64,000 bases of DNA from Pycnopodia helianthoides (GCA_032158295.1 CM063263.1:11976974-12040973); one strand, 5' to 3'; counted from the first letter of the stretch, positions 11,487 to 24,000 are shown. Notes: generated by a model from the sequence alone, not told the origin. Numbers and translations are program-made.

Positions 11487-11985
11487 AGGTGATAAGCTGA
11501 GAGACATGTTCTTTTGATGTTTCTGTACGAGCGCCCTGCTAGTCTCAGACGACGCTATTGTATTTCAGTGGGTACATGTGAAGACACTTTGATGTCCTTA
11601 AAGTGCAACAGAAAAACCCCATAAAGAAGTTTCTTTATTTTAATGGTCAATGCCTTGATTGAATTTTGCTTATTATAAGCAACATTGGACTTTTATTTCA
11701 GGCTTGGGGTATTCAGGCGACTCAGTTTTGGTTCATTGCCATTCACTTCAGTATTTCTCATAATGTTGACTCCAGTGTACATTTTAAGCATTTCCGTAGA
11801 AGTTTTGTGTAGCACCCGTCAAGTTTCTTCTCCAGGTCCCTTGTGATAGTCCATGTATCCAAGTTTTTATACATGTGGATTAATGACAAGTATAACGAAG
11901 TTGGACCTGCATCTTTATCGCAGTATTTTTTCCATTTATCTTTTTCTTCGCTTTCTGAACAGTATCTTTAAGTTAACTAACACAC

Positions 11986-12102
11986 CTGTCTATTGTAGCT
12001 TGTGGTCTCCACTTTAACAATCTTTCCGTCTACAATCTCTGAGACAGTTGCATTTGGTAATTGGCATTCTCCATACGGCATTGGTTTGCGGCTTATCAAA
12101 TT
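11986..12102 (-). CDS. Copy A exon 22: DEG/ENaC PYGEC segment
   Basis: Phase 0 to 0, 39 codons. [20 protein letters not shown], ending TTSYNRQ. P-x-PYGxC is a family landmark just before the cysteine-rich palm region. Sequon NAT. Donor GTGTGTTA. Intact. Confidence 0.92.
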
Positions 12103-12668
12103 CTGTGAATAAAAGAAACCAGCGGACACTTTACCGGATACTGTCAGAAAGGTGCAACAATAACAATAATAAAACACTTAATATCGCACCCGATGCCCAA
12201 AGACCTTATGAGCACTTTCCACAAAAAGAATTAAGCACAAATCAAAAATATTCTACAAGTCACGGGCACAAAAGTTACAAAAAATCTATAACAGAGGAAA
12301 CAAGTATTTAAAGATTCTATGAATCGGACTACTGTTTTCAAGTTTAAACCATAAAAAAAGATATGCACATATTAACCTAAAAAGCAAGGTTTTTTCCAAA
12401 ATTTATTGCAGATTTAGGCCTATATCGTAAACAAATTAAAAAACTAAAAATAGGGGTGAAACCCAACCACTAAAAGGGAACGTAGAAATGATTTATGCAT
12501 GAATCGTTTCTCAGATTCAAATGCTTTGGGGTGAACATTTTTAAACAGCTGCAGTGCTTCTCTTAAGGTAATTAAGTTTTTGAGTATTGACCATTCTTTG
12601 ACACCTTCAAGTTTGTAGCCGATTTAAATGATGGATTCTACTGAGATATTAGCTATTATTTTTCTTAC

Positions 12669-12832
12669 AAATTTGAGGCCGATGGAGGTGGCCGTGCCCG
12701 GTGAGATGTTGATACCCCGATCAGCTGGTGCAGGGGTGATGTCGTTGTTTGTGATAGCTACCCGGACACCAACCTCTTGACCATACAGACTAATGTATTC
12801 ATCCTCCTCAGTGTTTAAGGTCAGAGTAAGAC
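12669..12832 (-). CDS. Copy A exon 21: DEG/ENaC palm core
   Basis: Enters phase 1, leaves phase 0. [53 protein letters not shown]. It matches the family pattern of a beta strand, GVRV with a hydrophobic pair, P-x-P, and PGxxTSI before the next strand. Donor GTAAGAAA. Intact. Confidence 0.93.
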
Positions 12833-12892
12833 CTGCAAGGTAAGATAGACAATATAGATACATGGTTTTTTTATAAAGAAATCACACATTGT

Positions 12893-13215
12893 GGTGTATC
12901 GTGTCAGAGCAGTTAAGAGCACTGGACTCGAGCTCTGGTGTTGTAACAGCATCCAGGAAGAAGAGACAAGCAACTTGTGTCCTTGAGCGAGATACTTCAC
13001 CATAATTGCTTTGTCACTCGGATGGGACATTAAGCCGTAAGTCCCATTTACTAGGATTGGTAGTGGATGTAAAAGAACCCAGAACACTTATCGTGGAAGA
13101 GTAGGGGTTCACCTCGGTGTTTGTGTTTCACTTAGCAAGCACCCTTGTTGTTTACAGGTCCTCACGCTTGTTAGCTAAAGTGAGTAAGTTCACAACGAGG
13201 CAGCCTTGGTTTCAT
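12893..13215 (+). repeat. tRNA-Ser-like SINE with long body, copy A
   Basis: Starts CGTGTCAGAGCAGTTAAGAG and GGACTCGAGCTCTGG, then a body with TTGCTTTGTCACTCGGATGG and GAACCCAGAACACTTATCG, seen many times in the window. Shared with copy B at 47865-48175, so this insertion predates the duplication. Confidence 0.75.
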
Positions 13216-13808
13216 CACCAGAAATACATAATATCAAATAACGTTTTCCAAGCTACATGCAGATCAAGGCGCTTTACAACATTATCCCTGTTCATCGGGC
13301 ATATTTTGACCATTCCTCAAACCTTCTCAACTCCCTTGGGAGCATACAACCTCAAGCTGCTTATATCAGCGCCAAGGGGTTAAACTAGCACATATACTGT
13401 TTTCATATACAATACTGTTTCAGCCCTCGCAGGTTCCCATTTCTACACCTTGGTTAAGAGAAGCAATTTATGGTTATGCGAATTGCTCAAGGAAACAAGT
13501 GCCATGACCAGGATTCGAAGCCACACCCCAATGACTTTGCCATCAGAACTTGAGTATGATTTACTGAATCGCTTGGCCACACACTCTCTAGTATACTGCC
13601 TCGGCCCAATCTAACAGAGAAGTTTATCATTTAATTTTTACCATGTAATCATGAAAGAGAGAAATTTAGACAAACAAACTCGAGAGAATCCACTACAGCA
13701 ATTGATCGACACACTCATTATATTAACATGAAAATTATGAAAAACCTCCATATAAATTTTTTCAAAGATTGTCGGAAAGGGATACAAACATCTTTCAGAG
13801 AGACTCAC

Positions 13809-13918
13809 CGGACTGCTCGCCAGTCTGTGATGCATTTCTTCCTTTGCTTCCATTTGCCGCCTTATTAAAGGTGTAGCAATTACCATATTTGTCATCCTGT
13901 ATTTGTAAGAAACTATCA
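13809..13918 (-). CDS. Copy A exon 20: DEG/ENaC YGNCYTFN motif
   Basis: Enters phase 2, leaves phase 1. [19 protein letters not shown], containing the family hallmark YGNCYTFN. The acceptor CTGTTTCCAG was chosen over an internal ACAG because it has the better pyrimidine tract and gives the usual spacing from the preceding cysteine. Sequon NAS near the end. Confidence 0.92.
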
Positions 13919-14743
13919 CTGGAAACAGAAATAATTATACAGAATAAAATTAACAGAGTTCTTCGACCCCCAAATCAAAATAAATGAAGAACGCAGCCAT
14001 GTAATGAGTCCGAATAAAAAATTTATTGATTGATTGATTTATTCAAATCTGCGGACAATAAACAAATTTGAATCGGAGTTGCCCAGGGTACTAAACAAGT
14101 TTAAAAAACAGTAATTTGTTGATAAGCATTATTGGTATTTTGTATCTTGAAAAGCGCTTCGAGACTATCTGTGTGAAGCGCTATATAAAAGCAGTGTATT
14201 ATTATTATTATTATTAATCAAAAAGATGTGACTTCCAAAAACCATTGTCATGAAATTCAAAAAGAAATGAAAAGAATACTACATGTATATTTAATGCAAA
14301 TTTAACATCTATTAAAATGACTGGCAACTTATGAAACACATTGATACACAAAGTGATACATCATTTGTGAAAACTTGATCAAACACCCCCAGAGACAGTT
14401 GTACAGCTCTATCTCTCTCTTTTTTCTTACAATCCACCAGGATTTTACGAAGGGTACATCCAATGCTTTCCAGTACTAGACAGACCACTCCTGTCTCTCT
14501 CCACACGGCAAACTTGCAGTATAATTACACGTACATGTAGCTCAATAATTTATACAACGGTGATGTTCTTGCACAGGAATAACAAACAAAATGTCCTCAC
14601 CCTGCAGAGTTGAACATTCTCGGCAGTGTTGACCTAGAAAGCAAATAAGTATTTCATACAAACACACCACAGAACGGAACAAAACAAGCAAACCATTTTA
14701 TGTGACCGTGTTTTTTTTTAACCGCAAGGTGAAGACTACATAC

Positions 14744-15047
14744 TTGTTATCAAGGCAGTCGATCCCGTTGAAGCTGCACTGCAACACAAAATCCTTCAGT
14801 TGATGCCCGAACTTTGCAATCTCAGGTTTGGAGAGCTTCAAAACCTCGCTCAAATCGCTATAGTCCGGCAGCTCACTGAAAGTGATGAAGCGGCCCCAAT
14901 CGGCAGGGTCCTCGCTCAACACCCGACTGAACGGCCGATAGATGTAAAAGTTGTCTTTGAAATTGCTCAGAAATTCCTCCTCATTTTCACTGGGGATGAA
15001 CTGCATGAAAGGGTCCTTCCATGTTTCGTTTGAAAAGGGTCCGGCAA
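14744..15047 (-). CDS. Copy A exon 19: DEG/ENaC ectodomain, return to channel scaffold
   Basis: Enters phase 1, leaves phase 2. Opens [13 protein letters not shown] with an N-glycosylation sequon (NET), then an acidic stretch and [20 protein letters not shown], a close match to the DEG/ENaC segment GHxxxDFILxCxFxGxxC. This marks the right boundary of the cassette. Donor GTATGTAG. Intact. Confidence 0.93.
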
Positions 15048-15742
15048 CTAGAAAAATAAAGCGAAGATTTTAAAGTGGATTGTCTCCAACTAAGATTCCG
15101 CCTCTAACCATGTTTTGTCAGAGACTACAAAGTATCCATGTTACAAAATGAGAGTTCAGATGACTATTTCCCAAAGTAAGTTTTGTGTAGCTAAAATGAT
15201 AAGCGATTTGGGCGGTTGGGTTGGCATAGTGGTATCTGTCCTCGCCTTCCACCTCCGGGACCCCAGTTCGAATCCCGCCGAGGGCACTATGTGTATTAAG
15301 TTTTTAGTCCCTTCCTGATAGCGTAGAAAAATGTAGAGACCCATTTTTCTCGGAATGATGTCATCAGATGTTTTGGATGATGACAAATTTTACACTGGAA
15401 TGGCAATTAACACCATTTTAACGTGAGGTTAGAGATTTGTAATGTTCCCCCCCCCCCACTCAAGCGAGGACTAGATCCATTGGAAAATTAGTACATCACA
15501 AAATTGAAAGAATAATAATACTTTACATTTATACCGAGCTTAATACTATCTTTCTAAACGCTACAGTATTTAGCATGGAAGGTATGTGGAGCTACGTTTT
15601 GAAGTATGAGACCTTTTTCCTTTACGATAAGTGCACTGGGTTCTTTTACATGCATTACACAACACACGGGACCTACAGCTTTACGACCCATCCAAAGGAC
15701 GAAGCAATAATTGTTAAGTGTCTGGCTTAAGGACACAAGGTG

Positions 15743-15832
15743 TCACGACTGGGACTCGAACCCACACTCTAGTGATCAGAAACACCAGAGCTTGAGTCCG
15801 GTGTTCTTATCCGCTCGGCCACGACGCGCCTT
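15743..15832 (-). repeat. tRNA-Ser-like SINE head, copy A intron 18
   Basis: Minus strand: GCGTCGTGGCCGAGCGGATA through GGGTTCGAGTCCCAGTCGTG. The anticodon-loop position reads CTCAAGC here, while other copies read CTCGAGC. Equivalent in copy B at 49960-50042. Confidence 0.75.
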
Positions 15833-15871
15833 TGGGTCATTTACCTTCCTCTTTAAGGTAGTCATACTCAC

Positions 15872-16003
15872 CAATACTCGAACTGAAACAATCCTTTATT
15901 CTCTCATCTTCAAAATCTGGACAGTCCTTAATGGTGTCACACGCCTTTTCAGACTTGTAGCATTTACCATTATTACACTGCATGTAGCCCTCAGGACACG
16001 TCT
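15872..16003 (-). CDS. Copy A exon 18: LDLa repeat 9
   Basis: Phase 1 to 1, 44 codons. [38 protein letters not shown]: LDLa spacing with an FEDE acidic site. Last module of the inserted cassette; the next exon returns to the channel scaffold in the same phase. Intact. Confidence 0.92.
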
Positions 16004-16507
16004 CTGCACAAACAAAACATATCTTTTATAATTCAGTTTGCAGTAACACTATGTAAATACAAGCTTTGAGGCATTTCATGGCGAGGTATCAGTGTATAAT
16101 TGGTTTGCCGGTAACACCATGTGTATATATCTACTTTGCTGTGTAGATTATGTTCTTTAGAGAACTTGACTTGCTATCTGTTCTACTGCCTGGGAGTAGA
16201 TTTTCAGAATTTGGGAGACTTCTCAGTTCAGAAAAGAACCGTCCTGCTTATTAACTTATCAAACCAGGGGCACAGTGGTGAGAGCGAGCGCTTTACGCAC
16301 TAGCCACCAAAGTAATGTATTTTGGTTGAAATGAACCAATAAATTAATTCCCATTCTCTAGTTTTCAATAAAGCCATACAGCCAACCATAGAAACATTTC
16401 ATCAAATGAAGTGGTGGGAGGGTACCATTCAATCTATAACTGCCGTACAGCCAGTGACTACACCCAAGTTTACGATACAACCTGGGAAGCAGCAGCAGAG
16501 GGACCAC

Positions 16508-16898
16508 CTTAAAGACACAGGACACCTTTGGCTATTGTCAAAGACCAGTCTTCTCACTTGGTGTGTCTCAACATATGCACAAAATAACAAACCTGTGAAA
16601 ATTTGAACTCAATTGGTCGTCGAAGTTGCGAGGTAATAATGGAAGAAAAAACACCCTTTGTCACACAAAGTTGTGTGTTTTCAGATGCTTGATTTCGAGA
16701 CCTCACGCGCGAGGTCTCAAAATCAGTTCAAATATTTTACTGAGAAACTACTTCTTTCTCAAAAACTACATTACTTCAGAGGGAGCCGTATCTCACAATG
16801 TTTTATACTATCAACAGCTCTCCATTGCTGGTTACCAAGTAAGTTTTTATGCTAACAATTATTTTGAGTAATTACCAATAGTGTCCAGTGTTTTGTAA
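16508..16898. mobile_element. MITE with GGACACTATTGG-type ends, copy A intron 17
   Basis: Ends GGACACCTTTGGCTATTG and CCAATAGTGTCC are inverted. The interior has GAGACCTCACGCGCGAGGTC, a self-complementary hairpin, and GAAACTACTTCTTTCTC. Related partial copies at about 9373-9600, 23640-23940, 41986-42322, 45620-45860 and 56270-56550. No coding capacity. Confidence 0.75.
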
Positions 16899-17057
16899 CT
16901 TGAAAATTTGAACTATCAGTGCCATTTTGTAAATAGGAAATGTGACAATTAAAGACAGCTGCATTGTAAATGCTCTTTTAATGATCACAAACATGTCATC
17001 AAGAAGGTTGTCACTGAACATAAAGGAATATAAAGCCTCATTTTATTTTTCACTAAC

Positions 17058-17183
17058 CAGACTCCTCGTTGCAGAACCTTTCATCTGTTCCTCCAGGGCA
17101 GTTCGCGTAAACACCATCACATTCTTGATAAGGGTATATGCAGACTGATGAATTTCGACAAGCCTTCATTGTTGATATACACT
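17058..17183 (-). CDS. Copy A exon 17: LDLa repeat 8
   Basis: Phase 1 to 1. [37 protein letters not shown]: six cysteines in LDLa order with a GGTDE acidic end. One codon longer than copy B. Acceptor TTTTGAATAG, donor GTTAGTGA. Confidence 0.88.
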
Positions 17184-17274
17184 CTATTCAAAACAAACCT
17201 TTCTTATCTTGTGATCTTTCTTTTTCATTCAATATTTTTAAACAATTCAATCCTTCCTTGGCCCTTAATAAGAG

Positions 17275-17942
17275 GTGCTCAAGGCGAGGGCTCAAGGCGA
17301 GGGCTCAGGCGATGGCTCAAAGCGAGGGCTCAAGGCAAGGGCTCAAGGCGAGGGCTCAAGGTGAGTGCTCAAGGTGAGGGCTCAAATTGAGGGCTCAAGA
17401 TGAGGGCTCAAGGTGAGGGCTCAAGGTGAGGACTCGAGGTGAGGGCTCAAGGTGAGGACTCGAGGTGAGGGCTCGAGGCGAGGGTTCAATGCGAGGGCTC
17501 AAGGCGAGGGCTCAAGGTGAGGGCTCAAGGCCAGGGCTCAGGCGATGGCTCAAAGCGAGGGCTCAAGGCAAGGGCTCAAGGCGAGGGCTCAAGGTGAGTG
17601 CTCAAGGTGAGGGCTCAAATTGAGGGCTCAAGATGAGGGCTCAAGGTGAGGGCTCAAGGTGAGGACTCGAGGTGAGGGCTCGAGGCGAGGGTTCAATGCG
17701 AGGGCTCAAGGTGAGGGCTCAAGGTGAAGACTCAAGGTGAGGGCTCAAGGCAAGGGCTCAAGGTGAGGGCTCAAGGTGAGGGCTCAAGGTGAGGGCCCAA
17801 GGTGAGGGCTTAAGGTGAGGGCTCAAGGCGAGGGCTCAAGGCGAGGGCTCAAGGCGAGGGCTCAAGGCGAGGGCTCAAGGCAAGGGCTCAAGGTGAGGGC
17901 TCAAGGTGAGGGCTCAAGGCGAGGGCTCAAGGCGAGGGCTAA
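17275..17942. repeat. Minisatellite, 13-bp unit (GAGGGCTCAAGGT/C), copy A intron 16
   Basis: About 50 units of GAGGGCTCAAGGT with C/T, GAGGACTCGAGGT and CAAGGGCTCAAGG variants. A block of about 233 bp (17312 on) recurs at about 17545, so higher-order duplication occurred. Copy B has only three or four units at 51053-51105. Open frames here are artefacts. Confidence 0.95.
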
Positions 17943-18475
17943 AATTAATAAAAAAGGGAAAGTGTTTTGTTTACCTTTCTCATGTTTAATAATACACTTC
18001 TGTTACAGTACCCTGTTTTTAATCTTGTATCTTTGTATTTGTGTGCTGTTGCCCTGGTTTTAATAATAGTCTGCAAGGAAACAGCACCATAGTGCTTAAA
18101 AATGTATTGTTAAGCACGGCACAAATGTCCATAGGTTCCTCCTATCAGGGTGTTTGAGTGTGAAACCAGGCTTCTTCTCACCCATACACTCTTGCTTTGC
18201 CGAGATGTTGAACAAAGAGCCATTAACAACAGCTTTACTGCATCTCTTCGGAACTCCTTGCTTGGTGCATGTTTCCCTCCACCCTACATTCATGACTATT
18301 TTAAGAGGAATATCAATTCCTACCTTCAGCTCCCCCGAGTCATGTTTATCTGAAATGTTTTCTTGTTGCCCCTTACCAAGGGTGGGGTTAGCCTTGTTTG
18401 GGGCAAACTTGAATAAAAAAAAAAAGGTATTCCCTATCCCCTCAAATTGTTTTGGTTTAAGAATTGTGGACTTAC

Positions 18476-18596
18476 TGACTGTGCTGTCCTCACATTTCAG
18501 CTCTAACTCATCACTACCATCTTCACAGTCTGGGTAATTATTGCAGGTTTGCCAATGAGGAATACGTTCTCCGCTTTGAACACAAGAACTCATTTT
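18476..18596 (-). CDS. Copy A exon 16: LDLa-like repeat 7, frame-shifted
   Basis: Same module as copy B exon 16 but with one extra base near 18579 that breaks the frame after ENEFLC, plus an in-frame 3-base deletion in DELELKC. The LDLa end ([12 protein letters not shown]) is still readable in the shifted frame. Donor GTAAGTCC. Confidence 0.82.
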
Positions 18597-18952
18597 CTGA
18601 AAGTCAAAACATCAAGATAACCAAATCAAGCCTGACTAGTGATACTTCACTTCTCTTTCTTGAGCAATGTATGTTTTATCTTTTAGTTAGGCTGTTTTGC
18701 CATGAAAAGCCTTGAAATGAACCAATAGAAGTGTTCAATTTCCTCATACAGGTGCCCTTTACCAAGGAGAGAATGCGTTAGTTCCCCTATTCCACCTTTC
18801 TTGTATGCATATGTTGTTTAACTTTTCCTACCGGTTGTGGCAATTCCTGCTTGTCTCTTCTTCCTTGATGCTGTTACAAATGCAAAAAAGAAAAAGTATT
18901 TAAAACCCTGTATGAAATTTTAATACTATAGTTATAGAAGGGAATCACTCAT

Positions 18953-19047
18953 CAAGTGTCACAATCGGGACTCGAACCCACACTCTGCTGATCAGAAACA
19001 CCAGAGCCCGAGTCCAGCGCACTTGACCGCTCGGCCACGACACGCCA
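18953..19047 (-). repeat. tRNA-Ser-like SINE head, copy A intron 15
   Basis: Minus strand: GTCGTGGCCGAGCGGTCAAG, GGACTCGGGCTCTGG, then GGGTTCGAGTCCCGATTGTG. Class II-like long variable arm. Same insertion in copy B at 52393-52487. Confidence 0.78.
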
Positions 19048-19149
19048 CGAAAATAGTTCATGACACACCACTAAAATAGTTCATGGAGTAATAAACCACA
19101 ATGGAAACTAACTGGGTTAATTTAAAACAATTTGGGGTTGAACAAAGAA

Positions 19150-19840
19150 AAAATGGCTGGAGTGGGATTTGAGCCAACGAACTCCGAATTAATGTGCCGG
19201 CGCTCTACCAACTGAGCTTTCTACAGTAGCCATATGTTAGCGGTCTCCCTATTTTGTAAAAAAAATCTTTGTTCAGGGGTGAGAGTCAGAAGCCAGGCAA
19301 CAGTAACAGCCGTGTAGCCAGGGATCACACCCAAGTTTTCGATACAGCCTGGGAAGCGGCAGCCAGGGGATCACCTAATCAGGGGTTCAAATCCCGCTCT
19401 AGTCAATTTTTCTGTATATACTACACTCAGCCGGAAGCGCCAACCTCACCTACGCAAGAAACGCCAACGAAAATAGTTCATGACACACCACAACATTACT
19501 TCATCAAGTAATCAACCACAAGGGAAACTAACTGGGTAAATTTAAAATAACTTGGGGTTGAACAAAGAAAAATGGCTAGAGCGAGATTTGAACCAACAAA
19601 CTCCGAATTAACGTGCCGGCGCTTTCTACACTAGCCGTATGTTGGCGGTCTCCCTATTTTGTCAATATCTCTGATCGGGGGTGCGGGTCAGAAGTCATAC
19701 AACCTTAAACTGCCGCATAGCCTGGGATCACGCCCAAGTATATGACACAACCTGGGAAGCTGCAGCCAGGGGATCACCTCAAGGGGTTCGAATCCTGCTC
19801 TAGTCAATTTTCCTATGTTCAACCCCAACTCGTCCTTTTA
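19150..19840 (-). repeat. Two degenerate tRNA-Asn-like repeat units, copy A intron 15
   Basis: Two units of the family seen at 25457-26477, with tRNA-like segments near 19153-19225 and 19575-19640 and the conserved flank GCGGTCTCCCTATTTTGT. Both tRNA-like parts are damaged. Copy B has one unit at about 52585-52830. Confidence 0.75.
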
Positions 19841-19881
19841 TTTTTTTTTTTAATACACTCAGCCGGAAGCGCCAACCTCAC

Positions 19882-19987
19882 CTACGCAAGAAACGCCAAC
19901 ATCCATACTGTGACCAAGACCCTCTGATGCACTGACGACACGATAGTAACAGTCCACAAGGAATAATTCATGTCCAGTACACTTCAA
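19882..19987 (-). CDS. Copy A exon 15: SRCR domain, C-terminal part
   Basis: [20 protein letters not shown], then [10 protein letters not shown], completing the SRCR fold started in exon 14 (VFLSE joined to LKC aligns with the family's IWLDDVxC). The seventh canonical cysteine is absent, matching the absent second one. Enters phase 0, leaves phase 1; donor GTGAGGTT. Confidence 0.9.
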
Positions 19988-21421
19988 CTTTTTGAAAAAA
20001 CAGAGAGACAGAAAAAAAGGGTTTTGAGAAAAATTTTCCTGAAGTAATACTGAATGTACAATTTGTAAATCCAAGGTATTTATATTGGTGAAATCTCACC
20101 AAGCTTATTTGAATGACAGATAACTTTATCAAGACGAAGATAAGTTCTTGAAAAGAGCTGAGACAAACAGTAACAAAACCAGCCACAAGGTCACATTCAG
20201 TTTTCTGATGCACTGTGTAGACTTCTCTAATGATGTATAGATTGTACAAATCCATTGCATGGTTCTTGAGTAATGATTTTTTCACATAACAAATTTTTTT
20301 TAAATTTATTTCAACACCTGATGATGTCATTCTGACGGCATGAAAGCGTTGTCTGCTACTAGTACAGTGCTAACTATGTGCGAGGTTTTTAGGTTTTGTG
20401 AACTTTGGAAGTGTCTTTGTTTGCCGTCAAAAATTCTCACAGTGGCCCTTTGCTTTGATTTGTCGCAGAGTGCTTTAAATGCATGACCATTAATTTGATA
20501 CAGCGCCGCAATGCATGTACTATAAACAGGCTTCGTCGGACTTTGGGCCTTGTGATTAGTGGAGCAGAACAGCCCGCCACAGTGTTTTTGCATTTCACAC
20601 AGTTTAAATGCGGGTTAACACAAACGTGGACTTTAATGTCAGATTTTGACCAGAAGTTAAGGTCAAATTGGTATCATCTCTGTGCACAAGATTAAGGAGT
20701 TCAAGGACCTACAGCCTGATGTAAAAATGTTGATCTAAGTATAAGTACTTCTTGAGATATGAATTTTGACATTTTTAACTTCCGTTTTGAACCGGAAGTC
20801 TAGGTCAAATGGGGCCACTCTTTGTGTAGCGTTTGTTAAGTTGTAGAAGACCTCTCCGATGATATATTGATTGTAGAAATTCATTGCCTGGTTCATGTCT
20901 TATGATATTTTCAAATATTAAACTTATATTTAATGTAACTCGACACCTGATTTTGTCATCATAACGTTACTAAAGTAGTTTTATCTCCTATCTAACTACA
21001 TGTGGAGTTTCAACTTCATATGAGCTTGGGAAGGGTGCTTTTGTTTGCAGACAATCTACGGGGAGAAGAAGAAGTATTAAGAATGAAAAAAAAACAGAAC
21101 AAAAACAAGAGCTGTTCCTTGTGAACACCTAATGAATCCCTCTACAAAAATGTTCAGATCGTCTTTTTCGAAATGTGATGCCATTGAAGTTTTTTGGATT
21201 TTGACATCAAGCAGAGTGGCATTTTAAATCATTTTAACCAGCGATTAGGGACTTGTAACTTTTTTTCAACATTTTCATAAGGACTCTATCTATTGGAAAA
21301 TGAGTGGAACACAAAACTGACTTTGACCTTTGAGCCCCTCTTTAACAAATTGTCTGCAAGATCAAGAACAAAATAAATACTCTATAATCTAATTGCAAGT
21401 GGATCCCTTTCAAAGGATTAC

Positions 21422-21630
21422 CTCGGACAAAAAGACACCACCTGAGCTTGGTGTGAAGCTGGTAGTCGTACTTGCTACCCCTGAGAAGCCCAGCTGGTTG
21501 CACACCACTTTTGCATCTTCTATTGTCCAATCGGCATCGGAGATGGTGCCCCATGTTCCATTGTGCTGTACCTCTACTCTACCCTCAGACGTACTTGCCC
21601 CGCCCACCAATCGGACAGGCAAATCCACAC
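21422..21630 (-). CDS. Copy A exon 14: SRCR domain, N-terminal part
   Basis: [46 protein letters not shown]: a scavenger receptor cysteine-rich domain. The usual Cys of WGTVC is Ser here. Enters phase 1, leaves phase 0; the domain is split by an intron and completed by exon 15. Intact. Confidence 0.93.
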
Positions 21631-21950
21631 CTACAACAATAAAAAATACAGGCGTTGACAGTGAGTTTGCCTGGCAGTCAACTTTGGTAACACCTGCGGG
21701 CAACCAGGTCCAACTTTTTCAAATGAGCAAAGATACTGACAAAATATCCCAGTCAATGGGGGACTTTTGGGACGCTAGGTGGCAGCAGACTTACCAGGTA
21801 AATCCATTGTTCTCGGCATCAAGCGCATGCTTAGAACTACGCAAACAATGGAATTTTACCCGTTAAGTCTGCTGCCATCTAGCATTCAAAAGTCTCTCAT
21901 TAAATCAATCCATGACTAAACTGGCATTCGCATAAAATGTTTTATCTTAC

Positions 21951-22219
21951 CGTCGTGACAAGTTGAAGTCGGCTGTCCAACAGTACATAACTCCCAGTCA
22001 TCGGCGGTTGATGCTCCTTCCACAAAACACCAAGCACCTGCCCTCAAACCTCCGGGGTTACGGCAGGTTGATCCATGTAATTCAGGATAAACATCGCTAG
22101 TGAACCCAGCATTAACTGCTACGACCGTGGTCCAATTCGTGCATGATGCGAGCTTGATGTGATCCTGACATTACCGCGGTAATCTTGGGCATTTGGAGCT
22201 ATGTAGCACTCGTGGGTAA
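21951..22219 (-). CDS. Copy A exon 13: kringle domain, frame-shifted
   Basis: Whole kringle on a single exon: [36 protein letters not shown]. One base is missing at about 22149-22151 (relative to copy B), just before the second kringle cysteine, so the frame breaks in the middle and resumes visible kringle motifs in another frame. Acceptor TTTAAAG, donor GTAAGATA. Confidence 0.85.
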
Positions 22220-22306
22220 CTTTAAAAAGAAAAAGAGAGTGACGACAAGGAATTAATTTTATTTGATTAATTGTGTCCGTGTGAGTAGGTATATACATCT
22301 TGCCAT

Positions 22307-22610
22307 GTCGTGGTCGAGTTCGGACTCAAGCTCTGGTGTTTCTGATCAGCTGAGTGTGGGTTTGTGTCCGCGGTTGTGTCCTTAAGCAAGATACTTTACT
22401 ATAATTGCTTTGTCCTTTGGATGGGACATTGAGCCAAAGGTCCCGTGTACCAGGAATGGTAGTGCACGTAAAAGCACCCAGAACACTTATCGTGGGCGAG
22501 TAGGGGTGCATAGCAAGCATTCTTGTTAACAAGACTCCTCAGGCTTGCGAGCTACAGTGATTAAGTTCACTCATGAGGCATCCTTGTTTTCATTACCAGA
22601 AATGTATAAT
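22307..22610 (+). repeat. tRNA-Ser-like SINE with long body, copy A intron 12
   Basis: CATGTCGTGGTCGAGTTCGG, CTCAAGCTCTGGTGTTTCTG, then the shared SINE body with TTGCTTTGTCCTTTGGATGG. Same place in copy B (54603-54925), so older than the duplication. Confidence 0.78.
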
Positions 22611-22946
22611 AATATTAATATAAATCAAACCGGTACCTATAACAAAAGGGACAATAGGGTCCCCAGCTGGGTGAAAGTCCCCAATTGGAAAGTGTGCACA
22701 AATCCAATGGAAGCTGGTGCCAAAAAGTGAAAGCAAATGCAAAAGCAAAAAGCAGAATGTGAACAACTACCTTCTGTCTCTTTATTTTTATTTTATGTTA
22801 TTTTTTTTCTTGAAGCCTTCACCTCTTGCAGCTGTTACCTCAAGTGGCCCTTTGGCCTTGGGTAGGACAATTTTTCATATAAAAAAAAAAGGGGGGGGGG
22901 AAAAACTAATATTAAAATCGAGCGGAGCCATTTTTCTCCCACGTAC

Positions 22947-23081
22947 CTGCACAGGGTTCAGGGAAGCCGTTCATGTTGCTGCAAATGACATTGCCACTAC
23001 AAGCATAGACCTGAAAGTCCCCACTCACGTAATCAGGCACGGTGGGCACAAAATTGTTGAAGCAAGCCAAATAGTCAAACT
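22947..23081 (-). CDS. Copy A exon 12: unrecognised cysteine module, second half
   Basis: Phase 1 to 1, 45 codons. [39 protein letters not shown]. Four cysteines. The [10 protein letters not shown] core parallels [10 protein letters not shown] of exon 11. No family assignment from sight. Donor GTACGTGG. Confidence 0.8.
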
Positions 23082-24000
23082 CTGAAAATCAATTGATAAA
23101 ACTGCCATATAATACAAACTACAAGTACATGTAAGTGCAAGCTATAAAGGCTATTGACATCATTATTAAACTTTTCAAGGGGCACTGTCGTCGTGATCAT
23201 AGTCTGCTTGTGGCTGGACATGGAAACATGAACTTTCACCCAGTTACTTTGACCATCACATTTGACCGCTTTGACCGTCACATCACAAACAACTGGGTCA
23301 GAGTTAAGAATTTAATGTCTGGCCACAGACTGGCTGCGATCATGACGCCAGTGCCCCCTTCATAAGAGAGAATGAACGAATGAAGGAATAGATTTTTAAA
23401 GCTTTCCGAGTACAAATACAACAATATTTTTACTTTGTTAAGAAATCAATCAAGATTCAGTGCCCAATTATCTTACATGCAGAAGCGTCTTTGATAGATA
23501 AAATGGTAAAGCAATTAGGTTCACAACTAATAAGCTTTGATTTAGAAAAATAAAATCCATATATTGACCAATCATTTACATGTTATACTGTGTTAGACTA
23601 AAGGTTGAAGGTATTATACAGGATTGTATTGGTAGAATTGACAAAAAAAATAGTCGCAGACAGTGTTCAATTTTTGTGTGATCAACCATACATATAAAAT
23701 ACCAAACATGTGAAAATTTGGGCTTAATCCATTGTGGGAGTCAAGAGAAAATAGTGAGAAACGATGCACAATTTTATTTGTAACAACCAAAATCAGCTGT
23801 TGCGTTCTTTTAAGTTTTCCGATACAGTTTTCTCGACTATGACTTCATTTCAGAGGGATATATTTCACAGAAAAAAATGGTTCTGGAATGAACTTCATAA
23901 TCAGTAAGCTTCAGGACTAAAATTAAACAATGATGTTTTTTATCCTTACCAATCCTGTATAATACCTTTGAGGCCAGAGTGAAAGGTCAAAAATACTTAC

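Noticed and set aside
20327..20695. Frames in 20100-21300, copy A intron 14
   Set aside because: No domain, no splice logic, and the region is an insertion absent from copy B; it looks like repeat-derived noncoding DNA.
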